The notes under the pieces: generated by a model | Databases searched by the model: none | Told to the model about the DNA's origin: nothing | What the model saw: the letters and a program-made list of their open reading frames with translations, nothing else | Part shown: in pieces, positions 8,366 through 17,889 of the stretch | Position numbering within the stretch: the stretch's first letter is position 1 | Layout: every line of letters starts with the position of its first letter | Made by a program: the position numbers and the translations under genes | IMG/VR virus record: IMGVR_UViG_3300007735_000736 | Span: 1-43,321 of that record | Source: a virus | Reading direction: 5' to 3' (one strand) | DNA length: 43,321 nucleotides

Positions 8366-8572
8366 TTACATCTTTTTAGGTTCTAATACACCCTTAATTT
8401 TCTGGCGGCGGAACATTTTACCCTTAAAGAGTGCTTTTGGCATTCTCGCATCGCCTGGTGCATAATCACCTTTAACACCAACACCTGCTGTTGAAGTTGT
8501 ATTACCATCTTCGCTAATAATATTTGCATTTGCGATGATGGTGTTGTATACTAAATAGAATTTCGATCCCAC
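8366..8572 (-). CDS. Small basic protein, GTG start proposed
   Basis: A minus-strand frame ends at 8366. The track upstream of 8572 runs antisense through uvsY and looks artificial, whereas the last 68 residues look real: a Gly/Thr/Asp middle and a basic end (GKMFRRQKIKGVLEPKKM). The best start is GTG at 8572, which gives 68 residues and leaves 10 bases to the divergent uvsY start. No family recognised; it could be a small virion protein. The start is uncertain. Confidence 0.45.
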   Translation of the reverse strand: MGSKFYLVYNTIIANANIISEDGNTTSTAGVGVKGDYAPGDARMPKALFKGKMFRRQKIKGVLEPKKM

Positions 8573-8582
8573 GTTTATACTT

Positions 8583-8978
8583 ATGGATATTATTGCAAAA
8601 TATGATGAAGAAATAGCAAGAGATGCACATGTCGACGAACTCAACGTCAAAGATGTAGCAATGAGATTACCTGCAATTAAACACAAATGGGTATCAAGAC
8701 TCATTGCTCACAAGAGAAGCTTATATCAATTAGAGCAGCAAAAAGAACAATTAGTAGAGGCCGCGTTAAAGCGTATGAAAGAAAAGACTGACATACAGCT
8801 AAGCAATAATGCAATGAAAACCAAGATAGATTCGTCACCTCAAATGAAACAGATTAATGACGATATCGCAGACCAAAAAAGCATAATTGACTATCTCGAG
8901 CATGTTGAATCTATTTTCCGCTATATGACTAACGACATCAAAAATGTTACAGAGATAATGAAACTTGAACTCACCTAA
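8583..8978 (+). CDS. uvsY: UvsY-like recombination mediator
   Basis: A 131-residue protein, close to T4 UvsY (137). In T4 UvsY loads the UvsX recombinase onto gp32-covered single-stranded DNA. The N-terminus DEEIARDAHVDELNVKDVA, the central KHKWVSRLIAHKRSLYQLE helix and a C-terminal helix (YLEHVESIFRYMTNDIKNV) follow the UvsY pattern of acidic start, basic long helix and hydrophobic helix used for ring formation. Decisive support is context: it abuts uvsW, as in T4, sharing the ATG/TAA region (TAATG) at 8978. Confidence 0.7.
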   Translation: MDIIAKYDEEIARDAHVDELNVKDVAMRLPAIKHKWVSRLIAHKRSLYQLEQQKEQLVEAALKRMKEKTDIQLSNNAMKTKIDSSPQMKQINDDIADQKSIIDYLEHVESIFRYMTNDIKNVTEIMKLELT

Positions 8979-10447
8979 TGGCTTATTTGAATTTTAAATT
9001 CCAAAAGAATAATAAAGCGGTATTGCACTCGGATGCCTTTGATATTATAAGAGAACAGCTATCTGTTGAGACTGAATTGTTTCTTCGACGTGGTGGCAAA
9101 TTTCAAAGAAAAAAAACAAGAACGTATGCAATAACCTCGGCTGGGGTCGTTGATATCGGATTAGTTCCGGAGCTGGTTAAATTGGCTTCTCAGTTGGGAT
9201 TCCCCGTTAGTGTATCCCTGGATGATAAAGTAAAGAGCATTCTTAAGCCTTCATTTAAATTTGAAGAAAATAAACAAGCCTTAGCATTTGATCAATTCGA
9301 ACTGAGACCATATCAAAAAGAATCTGTTGAATTAGCTGTACCAAGAGGACGAGGAATTATTGTCTTACCGACTGCTACAGGCAAGACTTTAACAATGGCA
9401 TCGTTAATCAAGACGATACTAAATGAAAATCCTCTAGATGGTAAGCATATTCTAATATTAGTACCCGATATTGGGTTAGTCAATCAAACACATGCAGACT
9501 TTCTTAAATACGGTTTGGAGTATTCGTGTAGCAAATGGTCTGGTAGTTTTGAATTTGATTCAACGAGCAAGGTCATCGTTTGCAACCAAGCAATTCTCCG
9601 TTCGGAAAGCCAACAAGAGATAGTACAATACCTGAAAAAGAATACTGGCTTGATCATCGTGGATGAAGTGCATACGTTAAAAAAAGACAATGCATCCACA
9701 AAGATCATCGATGAATTTGAGACCATACACAGATATGGCTTTACTGGGACACTACCGGATGCGCTGCTAGACTATTGGACATTACTTGGTAAAATAGGTC
9801 CTGTGCTATCTAAAGTCGAAGCACACGAAATGAGAAGCGATGAATGGATCGCCGATGTGATTGCTAAGATCATTTTCATTAAGCACCAAAATCCACCCCA
9901 TATCGTCGTAGATATTAAAGAACCAAACAAAGCATATCTTGAGGAAACTGAATGGCTAATTCAAAACCATTTCAGAAATACATTGATGTGTAACTTTGCA
10001 AACAAGCTAAAGAAAAATAGCTTGTTGCTTGTCAATCGCAAAGAGCATGGCAGGCAAATGTTAGAGATAGCAAAGTCTTTAGATGTTAATAACGAGAAAG
10101 AAATTTACTTCATTGAAGGAGAAGTCGATGTCGAGGAAAGAGAAAAGGTACAAAAGATGATGGAAGAGAAAGACAACATAATATGTATAGCAATGTCGTC
10201 TATTTTCAGTACAGGGATCAGCATCAATAACTTACATTATGTATTTTTCTGTTCCGGGGGCAAATCAAGAATTCGGATTATTCAATCAATTGGTAGAGGT
10301 AGTCGTTTGCATCATAGCAAAGAAAAAATGATTTTATTTGATTTTGCAGACAATACCCGCTATAGTTTTAAACATCTGCAACAGAGAATATCCCTCTATA
10401 AGCAGGAAAAAATTAGCCATGAAAAAATTGAAATCAAAGAAGTCTGA
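8978..10447 (+). CDS. uvsW: UvsW-type recombination DNA/RNA helicase
   Basis: A 489-residue superfamily 2 helicase (T4 UvsW is about 503). UvsW unwinds R-loops, remodels forks and migrates Holliday junctions, switching origin-dependent to recombination-dependent replication. Seen: Walker A PTATGKT at about residue 133, DEVH at about 227, motif III GFTGT at about 254, and motif VI QSIGRGSRLHH at about 437. The N-terminal 100 residues match the small UvsW substrate-binding domain in position. It overlaps gene 55 by 29 bases. T4 is late-expressed here; no clear promoter is visible upstream. Confidence 0.9.
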   Translation: MAYLNFKFQKNNKAVLHSDAFDIIREQLSVETELFLRRGGKFQRKKTRTYAITSAGVVDIGLVPELVKLASQLGFPVSVSLDDKVKSILKPSFKFEENKQALAFDQFELRPYQKESVELAVPRGRGIIVLPTATGKTLTMASLIKTILNENPLDGKHILILVPDIGLVNQTHADFLKYGLEYSCSKWSGSFEFDSTSKVIVCNQAILRSESQQEIVQYLKKNTGLIIVDEVHTLKKDNASTKIIDEFETIHRYGFTGTLPDALLDYWTLLGKIGPVLSKVEAHEMRSDEWIADVIAKIIFIKHQNPPHIVVDIKEPNKAYLEETEWLIQNHFRNTLMCNFANKLKKNSLLLVNRKEHGRQMLEIAKSLDVNNEKEIYFIEGEVDVEEREKVQKMMEEKDNIICIAMSSIFSTGISINNLHYVFFCSGGKSRIRIIQSIGRGSRLHHSKEKMILFDFADNTRYSFKHLQQRISLYKQEKISHEKIEIKEV

Positions 10448-10973
10448 GGATGAAACACCAGAGAAGAAACCAGCAAAAAAGAACAAAGAGTTCTACGTAA
10501 AGCCGGAAGAGTTTCATGATGCGATCTTGGCATACTATCAAGACGAAACAAATGAGATTCCACATATTCTCGGTGATATGGTTCAAAAGATTGCTACTAA
10601 AATTGGGTTTCTTCCTAACTTCAAAGACTATTCATATAAAGAAGAAATGATTGGCGATGCTGTTGTTCGAATGATATCAGCCCTCTCAAAAAAGAAATAT
10701 GATATCAAAATTGGCAACCCATTTTCATACTTCACCAAGATTGCAATCAATACATTTATTGGTAGAATTAAAAAAGAAAAACAAAATCAAAATACCCTCA
10801 AGGCATATAGGGAAGAACAATTTGCCAATTTAGCAAATAACGAAGCTTGGTATCAAACTCGGAGGCAGCGGATCGCAGAGTCGGATAGTAATGAATTCTA
10901 TTACGAGAATGATACTGCCAATTTTTATGACGACAGCAAGGATACAAGACTAGAGAATGATGATGAAATTTAA
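10419..10973 (+). CDS. 55: gp55-like late sigma factor
   Basis: The ATG at 10419 gives 184 residues, almost the T4 gp55 length (185). Gp55 is the highly diverged sigma factor that recognises TATAAATA late promoters with host RNA polymerase, the sliding clamp and gp33. The signature region-2 stretch is clear: YSYKEEMIGDAVVRMISAL, then NPFSYFTKIAINTFIGRIKKE, matching the T4 QEMIADGIEASI and [21 protein letters not shown] segments. A basic N-terminal extension precedes it and an acidic tail follows. It starts inside uvsW and overlaps gene 47 by 17 bases. Late-promoter-like motifs occur elsewhere in this window. Confidence 0.88.
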   Translation: MKKLKSKKSEDETPEKKPAKKNKEFYVKPEEFHDAILAYYQDETNEIPHILGDMVQKIATKIGFLPNFKDYSYKEEMIGDAVVRMISALSKKKYDIKIGNPFSYFTKIAINTFIGRIKKEKQNQNTLKAYREEQFANLANNEAWYQTRRQRIAESDSNEFYYENDTANFYDDSKDTRLENDDEI

Positions 10974-12000
10974 TTCAGATCGTATTGGAGTCATTGCCGA
11001 TTTACATTTGGGTGTTTATCGAGACAGCACTTTATGGCATACATTGGCATTAGAATTTGCCAGATGGATGTCCAAGACGTATAAGCTTCTAGATATCAAA
11101 GACATTGTTATTAGTGGCGATATCTTTCACAATAGAAAAGAAGTGTGTGTCAATACAATGCACACTGCATCTGAATTTTTCAAGATTCTTGAAGATTTTA
11201 ATATCATCCTAGTCACAGGAAATCATGATGCATTTTATCGGGATCGAGCAGATGTCAATTCATTAAACATTCTAACTGGCTGGGAAAATATACATGTCGT
11301 ATCAGAAGCCACGACCATCACACACAACGACAAAAAAATAACATTTGTTCCATGGGCTACCAATATGGATACGGTAGACAAGTGTGATATCATGTTTGGT
11401 CATTTTGAAATTACTAGCTTTACAATATCAGAAGGGCAGGTATGCGAACATGGTGAATCTGCTTCCAAATTATTGTCGTTGTGCCCGCTTGTATTAACAG
11501 GTCATTTCCACATGGCTGATATGAGAAAGTATGACAACGGACGTATCATATACGTAGGATCTCCAATGGAATTGAGCTGGGGAGAGGCATACACACCAAA
11601 GTATATTTGGGTACTTGATATTAATGATGGCAAAGCAAGAGCGATAGAAAATAAGATATCACCAAAGCATCTGAAATTTAAAAGTTCGGCTATACGCGAG
11701 AATGTTGCTGAATATCGATCAGCGATAGCAAATAACTTCATTCGTATACAGATAGATGAAGAACTTTCTGTTTCAGATATTGAGTTGATGCAATCGCAAA
11801 TATCAGCACTGAAACCCATTGAATTGAATTTTGAGTATCAATCATCTGGAACTATTACGCTCGATGATATCGATGAAGATTTTGATCCTATTGATATCGA
11901 AAAGACCTTCAAAGAAATAGTTGATAAGCTATCAGAGGAGGCACCCAAGAAACAAAGAATACTTCAAACACTAGTTGAAATATATAGACAAGTTAGTTAA
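10957..12000 (+). CDS. 47: gp47-like recombination nuclease (Mre11/SbcD type)
   Basis: A 347-residue calcineurin-type phosphoesterase (T4 gp47 is 339), the nuclease half of the gp46/gp47 complex that resects DNA ends for recombination-dependent replication. Metal-binding motifs are in order: ADLHLG near residue 15, GDIFHNR near 54, TGNHDAF near 88, GHFE near 147, GHFHM near 182. Three consecutive ATG codons (10957, 10960, 10963) make the exact start uncertain. Its partner gene 46 is not next to it: about 8.7 kb separates them here. Confidence 0.92.
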   Translation: MMMKFNSDRIGVIADLHLGVYRDSTLWHTLALEFARWMSKTYKLLDIKDIVISGDIFHNRKEVCVNTMHTASEFFKILEDFNIILVTGNHDAFYRDRADVNSLNILTGWENIHVVSEATTITHNDKKITFVPWATNMDTVDKCDIMFGHFEITSFTISEGQVCEHGESASKLLSLCPLVLTGHFHMADMRKYDNGRIIYVGSPMELSWGEAYTPKYIWVLDINDGKARAIENKISPKHLKFKSSAIRENVAEYRSAIANNFIRIQIDEELSVSDIELMQSQISALKPIELNFEYQSSGTITLDDIDEDFDPIDIEKTFKEIVDKLSEEAPKKQRILQTLVEIYRQVS

Positions 12001-12011
12001 TTTTACAAAAC

Positions 12012-12350
12012 ATGAATACAAATTTATTACAAGCAGACACTGATGCTGTTAAAACACATTTAGAAATACCACAGTCATTAGTAGACATCATTGTTGATAG
12101 TGATAATACATGCATTACGAAAGAGACATCTGATGCGTTGTTGAAATCGTTTGAAAATGATCCAGACAATATAAACATATCAAATCTCTATACACCACAA
12201 GAGGCAATCGACTTGTCGGATCTTTTTAATGCTTTATCTCCTTATAAAACACAGACCAACGGTGTAACAACATTGGACTTTGATGACATTATGAAAAGTA
12301 TTGATGATGATATAAAAAGCAGAATGAATGATGAATATAGTACGATGTAA
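12012..12350 (+). CDS. Small acidic protein of unknown function
   Basis: A 112-residue acidic protein, rich in Asp, Asn, Ser and Thr, with helices expected around TPQEAIDLSDLFNAL and FDDIMKSIDDDIKSRM. It follows gene 47 by 11 bases and precedes the glycan island. T4 also has a small unknown gene next to 47, but I see no sequence basis to equate them. Confidence 0.75.
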   Translation: MNTNLLQADTDAVKTHLEIPQSLVDIIVDSDNTCITKETSDALLKSFENDPDNINISNLYTPQEAIDLSDLFNALSPYKTQTNGVTTLDFDDIMKSIDDDIKSRMNDEYSTM

Positions 12351-12388
12351 GCGTAAATGACAGCCAAACAATAAAATGAAAAATAATT

Positions 12389-13171
12389 ATGAAAGATAAA
12401 ATAGGAGTTGGCATTACAACATATAATTCAGAATCTTATTATAAAGCACTATATGAGTCTTTGCCACTTGATAAAATTGATTGCCTAGTTACTGTAAACG
12501 GGGGCGATAAATACCAAAATAATTACGCAGGTGAGTGGATTCAACATACACAAAATAAATATCCATCCGCGTGTCGAAATGAATGTGTAAACCATCTACT
12601 CGAGCAAGGATGTGAGCATATCTTTATTATCGAAGATGATATGATCATTTTAAATCCTAATATATTTGATGAATATATTAATGCTTCAAAAAAAACAGGA
12701 CTAAAATATTTGTGCTTCACAAGCATAAGTTTTGGATCAGGTGCAGCACATAATCGAACGCCAAAAGTAATAATTGACTACCCAACCGGCGCAAGTATCG
12801 CGTTTTACCAAAATATGTGTAACGAGTTCACATATCATCATCGTTCTGCATTTTTAAACACAGGATTGTATGACGCAAATATGAGGGATGCTTTTGATGT
12901 TGACATGGCTTATAGAGAATCAAAAGAAAATTATAGTTCATTGTTTTGGTGGTTCGCAGATATAGTCAATGCAGATAATTTTATAATGAACAATCCAAAT
13001 GCAATAAGCCGAATGGCTGCAGATAGGCCAGACGGCAGCAGATCGGATATTAGTCATAAAATATGGGAATATTTTTACAACAAACACCAAATCAAAGTCA
13101 ATAATATCCCGATACCAAGTCTAGGTGAATTGAAAATTAAACTCAAACAAATATATGACTCAAAAGATTGA
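12389..13171 (+). CDS. GT-A-type glycosyltransferase-like protein
   Basis: A 260-residue protein. The start (KIGVGITTYNSESYYKALYESLP) is the first strand-helix of family-2-like GT-A glycosyltransferases. It is followed by a CRNECVNHLLEQG segment and the acidic metal/nucleotide motif in HIFIIEDDMIILNP. A later part (YRESKENYSSLFWWFADI) would form the acceptor side. It probably moves a sugar from a nucleotide-sugar to an unknown acceptor. First gene of the island; it overlaps the next gene by 17 bases. Confidence 0.65.
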   Translation: MKDKIGVGITTYNSESYYKALYESLPLDKIDCLVTVNGGDKYQNNYAGEWIQHTQNKYPSACRNECVNHLLEQGCEHIFIIEDDMIILNPNIFDEYINASKKTGLKYLCFTSISFGSGAAHNRTPKVIIDYPTGASIAFYQNMCNEFTYHHRSAFLNTGLYDANMRDAFDVDMAYRESKENYSSLFWWFADIVNADNFIMNNPNAISRMAADRPDGSRSDISHKIWEYFYNKHQIKVNNIPIPSLGELKIKLKQIYDSKD

Positions 13172-13937
13172 CGTATTTTTACCAATAGCACCAAAAGATC
13201 TTTTCAGGTCTAGACTAGTCATTAAATATCTTTTACGAAATGTGTCGGATATTGCAACAATTCATATTTGTACACCCACACCAATTTTACCAATATTTGA
13301 AACAGGCGAGTATGATATCCGTTATCATTTGGATCGTGAAATTCTGCCATATGTCACACCACAAAAATGGAAATTTAGACCGAATTGGATTCTGCAACAA
13401 TTTTTGAAACTCTTCCAAAACGTTACAAAAACAGAATATTACATGACAATTGATTGCGACGCTATTATTACAAATCGTCTGGAATTATTTGAAGAAAATA
13501 GGCCGATATGGTATTACGGATATGATCAATGTGAGCCTCAATATTTTGAATTCAATAAAAAAATGTTCAATTTGGATAGAAAAGCAACACATACATATAT
13601 TGGCGATATCGGTTTCTTTAACAAAAATATTATTCAACACCTAGTAAATTATGTAAATTTAACACCACAACAAATAATTGAAAAGAGCTACGATATAATT
13701 TCACATAATTGCCACCTGTCTGAATTTGAATTATATGGTAATTTTGTTGAAATGTTTTACCCTGGGTTATATAAACCAAAAAGGTTAAAATATTTAAGTA
13801 CGGGCAAACTCCAATCAGATCCGTACGATACTAACTGGTCTCTTGATGAAATCCTACAATTAATTCAAAGAGGGTCATCAGAAAAATATGATATTGTTAA
13901 TATGCATTCTTGGTGCATACCTTCTCACACGTGGTAA
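13155..13937 (+). CDS. DUF6492-like glycosyltransferase
   Basis: A 260-residue protein. The opening (KIDVFLPIAPKDL..SRLVIKYLLRNV), the central YYMTIDCDAIITNRLELF with its D-x-D motif, and the GDIGFFNKNIIQHL segment resemble DUF6492 proteins, a GT-A-like group found in surface-polysaccharide loci. Substrate unknown. Its start lies within the previous gene, suggesting coupled translation. Confidence 0.6.
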   Translation: MTQKIDVFLPIAPKDLFRSRLVIKYLLRNVSDIATIHICTPTPILPIFETGEYDIRYHLDREILPYVTPQKWKFRPNWILQQFLKLFQNVTKTEYYMTIDCDAIITNRLELFEENRPIWYYGYDQCEPQYFEFNKKMFNLDRKATHTYIGDIGFFNKNIIQHLVNYVNLTPQQIIEKSYDIISHNCHLSEFELYGNFVEMFYPGLYKPKRLKYLSTGKLQSDPYDTNWSLDEILQLIQRGSSEKYDIVNMHSWCIPSHTW

Positions 13938-13950
13938 TAATTAAAAGCAA

Positions 13951-14826
13951 ATGAAAGTAATTTTAATACATTTATCGCCTCATAAATTACCTATTAACGA
14001 TAGAATGTTATACGACTATACGTATGACGAATTGCCCACCTACGCAAATATATGCATCGACCAATGCAAAAAATACCTATGTGATCCGATTATCGTTGAT
14101 GATCAATACGTCACGAAATACATGCAGCATGACATACAAAAACTATATACAATCTGCAAAGAAAAATATCCATCACAATCAACAAATGCGTTTTGGTTCA
14201 CAACATTGATACGTTTATTTGTACTGTATCATTTTTGTAAGAGAAATAACATTAACGAATTTATCCACATGGAGTATGACAATTTAATATACTCTGACAT
14301 GATGATGCTCAAAAAATTACAGCCATCAGTGTACTTCACCAGAGTAGGCCCGCATATTAGTTCGGCGGGATTTGTTTATTGTAATTCGTTGATACACTTA
14401 GACCATTTTATTTCAAAATTAATAAAACTATTACATACGGATGAGCAGTTAATATATGCAAATAATATTGTCCCATATTTCATGCCAATATCTGAAATGG
14501 TGATGATCGATTTAATATACAGAGGAACCCAAAATATAGTAGATTACCTGCCAACATCTCCTTTTCAGATAGGTGATGACCATTTTAATGACCTAGAAAT
14601 ATTATTCGATGGTGCCTCATATGGGCAGTACATAGGAGGCACAAACAACGGGCACCCCAAAGGATTCTGTGACTCAAACCATTATGTTGGCAAAAACATT
14701 ATAGACAACAATATAAAAATCATATTCGAAAATCAAAAACCTTACGCATTATACGACAATAAATTGATACCAATCGCAAACCTCCATATTCACAGCAAAC
14801 AACTAGAACTATACAGTGATGAATAA
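13951..14826 (+). CDS. Glycosyltransferase-like protein, family uncertain
   Basis: A 291-residue protein. It shows an N-terminal nucleotide-sugar-type region, an acidic motif in FIHMEYDNLIYSD, a helix-breaking GPHISSAGFVYCNS segment, and an ending IANLHIHSKQLELY that occurs in capsule-type glycosyltransferases. This points to a GT-A-fold sugar transferase, but the substrate and exact family are not clear. It overlaps the following gene by 8 bases. Confidence 0.5.
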   Translation: MKVILIHLSPHKLPINDRMLYDYTYDELPTYANICIDQCKKYLCDPIIVDDQYVTKYMQHDIQKLYTICKEKYPSQSTNAFWFTTLIRLFVLYHFCKRNNINEFIHMEYDNLIYSDMMMLKKLQPSVYFTRVGPHISSAGFVYCNSLIHLDHFISKLIKLLHTDEQLIYANNIVPYFMPISEMVMIDLIYRGTQNIVDYLPTSPFQIGDDHFNDLEILFDGASYGQYIGGTNNGHPKGFCDSNHYVGKNIIDNNIKIIFENQKPYALYDNKLIPIANLHIHSKQLELYSDE

Positions 14827-15589
14827 TGTGTTTATAACGGGAGACAAATTTAAATTAATGTGTGACGATTATATCGATCTAGATAAGCACTATATCGACA
14901 TATCACAAAAACCGAAAAATATTTTTGTAAAAACTGATTATATTTGGGCATTCTATAAAAACATAATGCCGATGATAGATTATAATTTTATTTTGTATAC
15001 ACATAATTCTGATATACCAATTAATGAGAGTCATTCAGTTATATATGAAGATCCAAGAATTGTCAATTGGTACGCGATGAATTGTAATGTGATTCATTCA
15101 AAACTCAAACCAATACCAATAGGAATTGCCAATGAAATATGGCCGCATGGAAATACGACTATTCTTAATGAAGTCATAGAAACAGAAGTCCTTCAAAATA
15201 ATCTTTGCTACTGCAATTTTGAAATATCTACCAACCCATGTAAACGCCAACAGGTAAGCAGCATAATACAAAGTAAAAAATTTATTGATTATGATTTTTG
15301 CAAACTTCCTTTTAGGGAGTATTTAACAAAACTAAAAAGCTACAAATATGCAATTTCACCACCCGGCAATGGTGTTGACTGCCATCGAATATGGGAATCA
15401 ATTTATCTCGGTGTTATTCCTATTGTAGAAAAACATTTGGCCCTAAAGGATTTTAAAGATTTGCCAATATTATTTGTGAATTCGTTCACCGATTTAACTG
15501 AAAGTATGTTGAATGAATCTTATTCCAAATATAAATTAAAAAACAAAGACAAGGCATATATACAGTATTATACAAATACATGGCATTAA
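14819..15589 (+). CDS. Exostosin (GT47)-like glycosyltransferase
   Basis: A 256-residue protein from the ATG at 14819 (a GTG lies one codon earlier). Its C-terminal domain has YAISPPGNGVDCHRIWESIY followed by LGVIPIVEKH, the hallmark of exostosin-like and related GT-B transferases, where the acidic and aromatic residues hold the nucleotide-sugar. The N-terminal half is short. It would add one sugar in the glycan made by the island. Confidence 0.7.
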   Translation: MNNVFITGDKFKLMCDDYIDLDKHYIDISQKPKNIFVKTDYIWAFYKNIMPMIDYNFILYTHNSDIPINESHSVIYEDPRIVNWYAMNCNVIHSKLKPIPIGIANEIWPHGNTTILNEVIETEVLQNNLCYCNFEISTNPCKRQQVSSIIQSKKFIDYDFCKLPFREYLTKLKSYKYAISPPGNGVDCHRIWESIYLGVIPIVEKHLALKDFKDLPILFVNSFTDLTESMLNESYSKYKLKNKDKAYIQYYTNTWH

Positions 15590-15624
15590 ATTTAAAATAA
15601 TTGACACACCAGAGATAAAAAATA

Positions 15625-16221
15625 ATGAAATATTTTTGTTTACACCATCCATTACTCGAGAATAGAAAAACTAAATTGGAACTAACATTTAATCAATTAA
15701 ATATTGATGCTGAGTGGGTTGTTCTCTTTAGTCCGGATGATATTGAATTTCCTTTAGATCATTCATTTAAAAATATACAGGAATATTCACTTTATTTAAA
15801 ACACCAATATTGCTTCGAACAACAAATTAAAAACAATTATAACTATATTGTAATTTTTGAAGATGATGTAATTTTGCCAGATAATTTTTTATCACATCTT
15901 AACCAATGTATATTTGAATTTGAAAATTTAAATGGAGATATATTATTCCTAGGCACCTGCTGCGACATAAAACCAACAAACATTTTACCAGGAAAATGTG
16001 TATACCATGAAGATAATTTTCTATCGAGATGTGCTCATTGTTATTTACTCACATTAGATGCGTGCAAAATAATATATCCCTATTTATTAAACAATCAAAA
16101 AGCGTTTGACTTTAAACTTAATGATATAATTATACACGAAAAGCTTAAGTCATGTTATGCCGAACCGGGAATTTTGCAAGGCACAAATTCAAAGATTGTC
16201 GTTTCATCATTGGGCAATTAA
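15625..16221 (+). CDS. GT25-type (LPS biosynthesis) glycosyltransferase
   Basis: A 198-residue protein matching the compact GT25 pattern: an N-terminal strand with NRKTKLELTFNQL, the metal-binding IVIFEDDVILPDNFLSHL, and a C-terminal HCYLLTLDACKIIYP followed by an acceptor-side segment. GT25 enzymes add galactose or glucose to lipooligosaccharide in bacteria. Here the acceptor is unknown. It starts 35 bases after the preceding gene, in a very AT-rich gap. Confidence 0.7.
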   Translation: MKYFCLHHPLLENRKTKLELTFNQLNIDAEWVVLFSPDDIEFPLDHSFKNIQEYSLYLKHQYCFEQQIKNNYNYIVIFEDDVILPDNFLSHLNQCIFEFENLNGDILFLGTCCDIKPTNILPGKCVYHEDNFLSRCAHCYLLTLDACKIIYPYLLNNQKAFDFKLNDIIIHEKLKSCYAEPGILQGTNSKIVVSSLGN

Positions 16222-16227
16222 ACTATA

Positions 16228-17133
16228 ATGAAACCAACACTCAAAATACTTTTTACGGATATGTGGGGATACGATCAATATACATTTAATTCACATGATA
16301 ATTATTTTTTCGATTTACTAAGCACAAAATTCAATGTTGTTGTTGATAACAATCCTGACCTATTGATATTTTCATGCTTTGGTGACAGTAATAAAAATTA
16401 CAACTGTAAAAAAATTTATTTCTGTGGAGAAAATATCGGGCCAAATTTTAAACATCCAAGCCAAGTTCAGGCCGATATAACTTTAACACATTTTGAAAAT
16501 AGTAATACAAATTATTATTTTCCTTTATGGGTATTATTTGTTGACTGGTTCGATAAAGATCAGCCACGGCCACTCCCGTCAAACCCAACATATAGTATTC
16601 CAATTGATAAATTATGTGAGCAGAGCCAAGAAAAAATAAATATTGACTTAAATTTCTGTTGCTTTATAAATAATAACCCAGTTCCAGACAGAATAGAGTT
16701 GTTCAATAAGTTAAACGACTATAAAAGAGTTGACAGCTATGGTAATTTATATAACAATATGGGATCAAACCTTAGAGGATCGGAGTATGACAAAATCAAC
16801 ACGTTAAAAAATTATAAATTTACAATAGCATACGAGAATTCATACCATCATGGATATAATACAGAAAAAATAATCCAGCCGCTATCAGTTAAATGCATAC
16901 CAATTTATTCAGGTGGTGCACAATTTAAAGAATATATCAACAAAGACTCAATCATATATGCAAATGAATATAATAATGTCAATGATTTAGTTGAGTACAT
17001 AATAAAAGTAGATCAAAATGAAACGCTTTACAGCAATATCATATCTCAATATAATTTTATAGATAATAAACCACCGGAATGTTTTAAACCAGAAATAATA
17101 TTAAATTGGATATGCAATAAATTACACATATGA
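16228..17133 (+). CDS. GT10 fucosyltransferase-like protein
   Basis: A 301-residue protein similar to alpha-1,3/4-fucosyltransferases: an early DLLIFSCFGD, the KIYFCGENIGPNFKHPS acceptor-side motif, the KNYKFTIAYENSY donor-site motif and YNTEKIIQPLSVKCIPIYSGG. GT10 enzymes use GDP-L-fucose. Because this island also encodes a likely GDP-mannose 3,5-epimerase, whose product GDP-L-galactose differs only by a 6-hydroxyl, the donor may be GDP-L-galactose. The sequence family is seen; the donor is inference. Confidence 0.78.
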   Translation: MKPTLKILFTDMWGYDQYTFNSHDNYFFDLLSTKFNVVVDNNPDLLIFSCFGDSNKNYNCKKIYFCGENIGPNFKHPSQVQADITLTHFENSNTNYYFPLWVLFVDWFDKDQPRPLPSNPTYSIPIDKLCEQSQEKINIDLNFCCFINNNPVPDRIELFNKLNDYKRVDSYGNLYNNMGSNLRGSEYDKINTLKNYKFTIAYENSYHHGYNTEKIIQPLSVKCIPIYSGGAQFKEYINKDSIIYANEYNNVNDLVEYIIKVDQNETLYSNIISQYNFIDNKPPECFKPEIILNWICNKLHI

Positions 17134-17885
17134 AACCAGTTTTAATCAAACAACCCATTGGCTTAGGCGACGTATTTTTTTGTCAAAAAATAGCACATCA
17201 CTATGCATCAGAAGGGCATGACGTCATATGGCCTTTGCATCCATACGCATTTAATAATATTAAGGGATATATTGAACATGATAAAATACAATTCGTCAAT
17301 ATCGACGACGACTTTGCAAATAAAAACGAATATTTTGATACCCCTAAATGCTCGATACAAGAATATAAAAACTGCATAGTAGTTACAACCGATGGGTGTA
17401 AATATGACGGGTTAGGAGTAATGAGATCGAAATATAAATTAGCTAATTTAAATTTTGATGTTTGGGATGATTATTTTAAATTTACAAGAAATAAAAACAA
17501 AGAAGATTCACTATATTACAATATACTGGGATTAAATGATGGCGATGAATATATTTTAGTAAACGAAAATATTGGATCGCCTGGTTACGAATCCATACAC
17601 AAAATAATTTACCCCAAAGACGATAACAAAATAGTTAGTTTAAAACAGTACGACGGATATTCAATTTTTGATTGGTCAAAAGTAATAGAAAACGCCAAAG
17701 GAATTTATGTGATGGAAACGTCAATCACGTATTTAATTGATTGTTTAACAGATACAAAAGCAAATACATATCACATGTTTGCCCGCAATGTAAATACTTC
17801 AGAGGATTTTATTGACTATGTAAAGATATACAAAAACAAACCGTGGATATTTTATGACTCTGAACATAAAATATATAATAAATAA
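17130..17885 (+). CDS. GT-B / heptosyltransferase-like protein, uncertain
   Basis: A 251-residue protein. The start PVLIKQPIGLGDVFFCQKIA is the glycine-rich first loop seen in GT9-like glycosyltransferases and glycan-processing GT-B proteins. Near the end VMETSITYLIDCL resembles the site where GT9 enzymes bind the donor. The middle is diverged and the protein is shorter than a usual GT9 (about 320-350), so activity is not assured. ATGA overlap with the upstream gene. Confidence 0.5.
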   Translation: MKPVLIKQPIGLGDVFFCQKIAHHYASEGHDVIWPLHPYAFNNIKGYIEHDKIQFVNIDDDFANKNEYFDTPKCSIQEYKNCIVVTTDGCKYDGLGVMRSKYKLANLNFDVWDDYFKFTRNKNKEDSLYYNILGLNDGDEYILVNENIGSPGYESIHKIIYPKDDNKIVSLKQYDGYSIFDWSKVIENAKGIYVMETSITYLIDCLTDTKANTYHMFARNVNTSEDFIDYVKIYKNKPWIFYDSEHKIYNK

Positions 17886-17889
17886 ATTT

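Noticed and set aside
8576-8581. TATACT just before uvsY as a -10 box
   Set aside because: Only one base separates it from the ATG and no -35 box is found at the proper distance.
15600-15605. TTGACA in the gap before the GT25-like gene as a -35 box
   Set aside because: No acceptable -10 box occurs 16-18 bases downstream.
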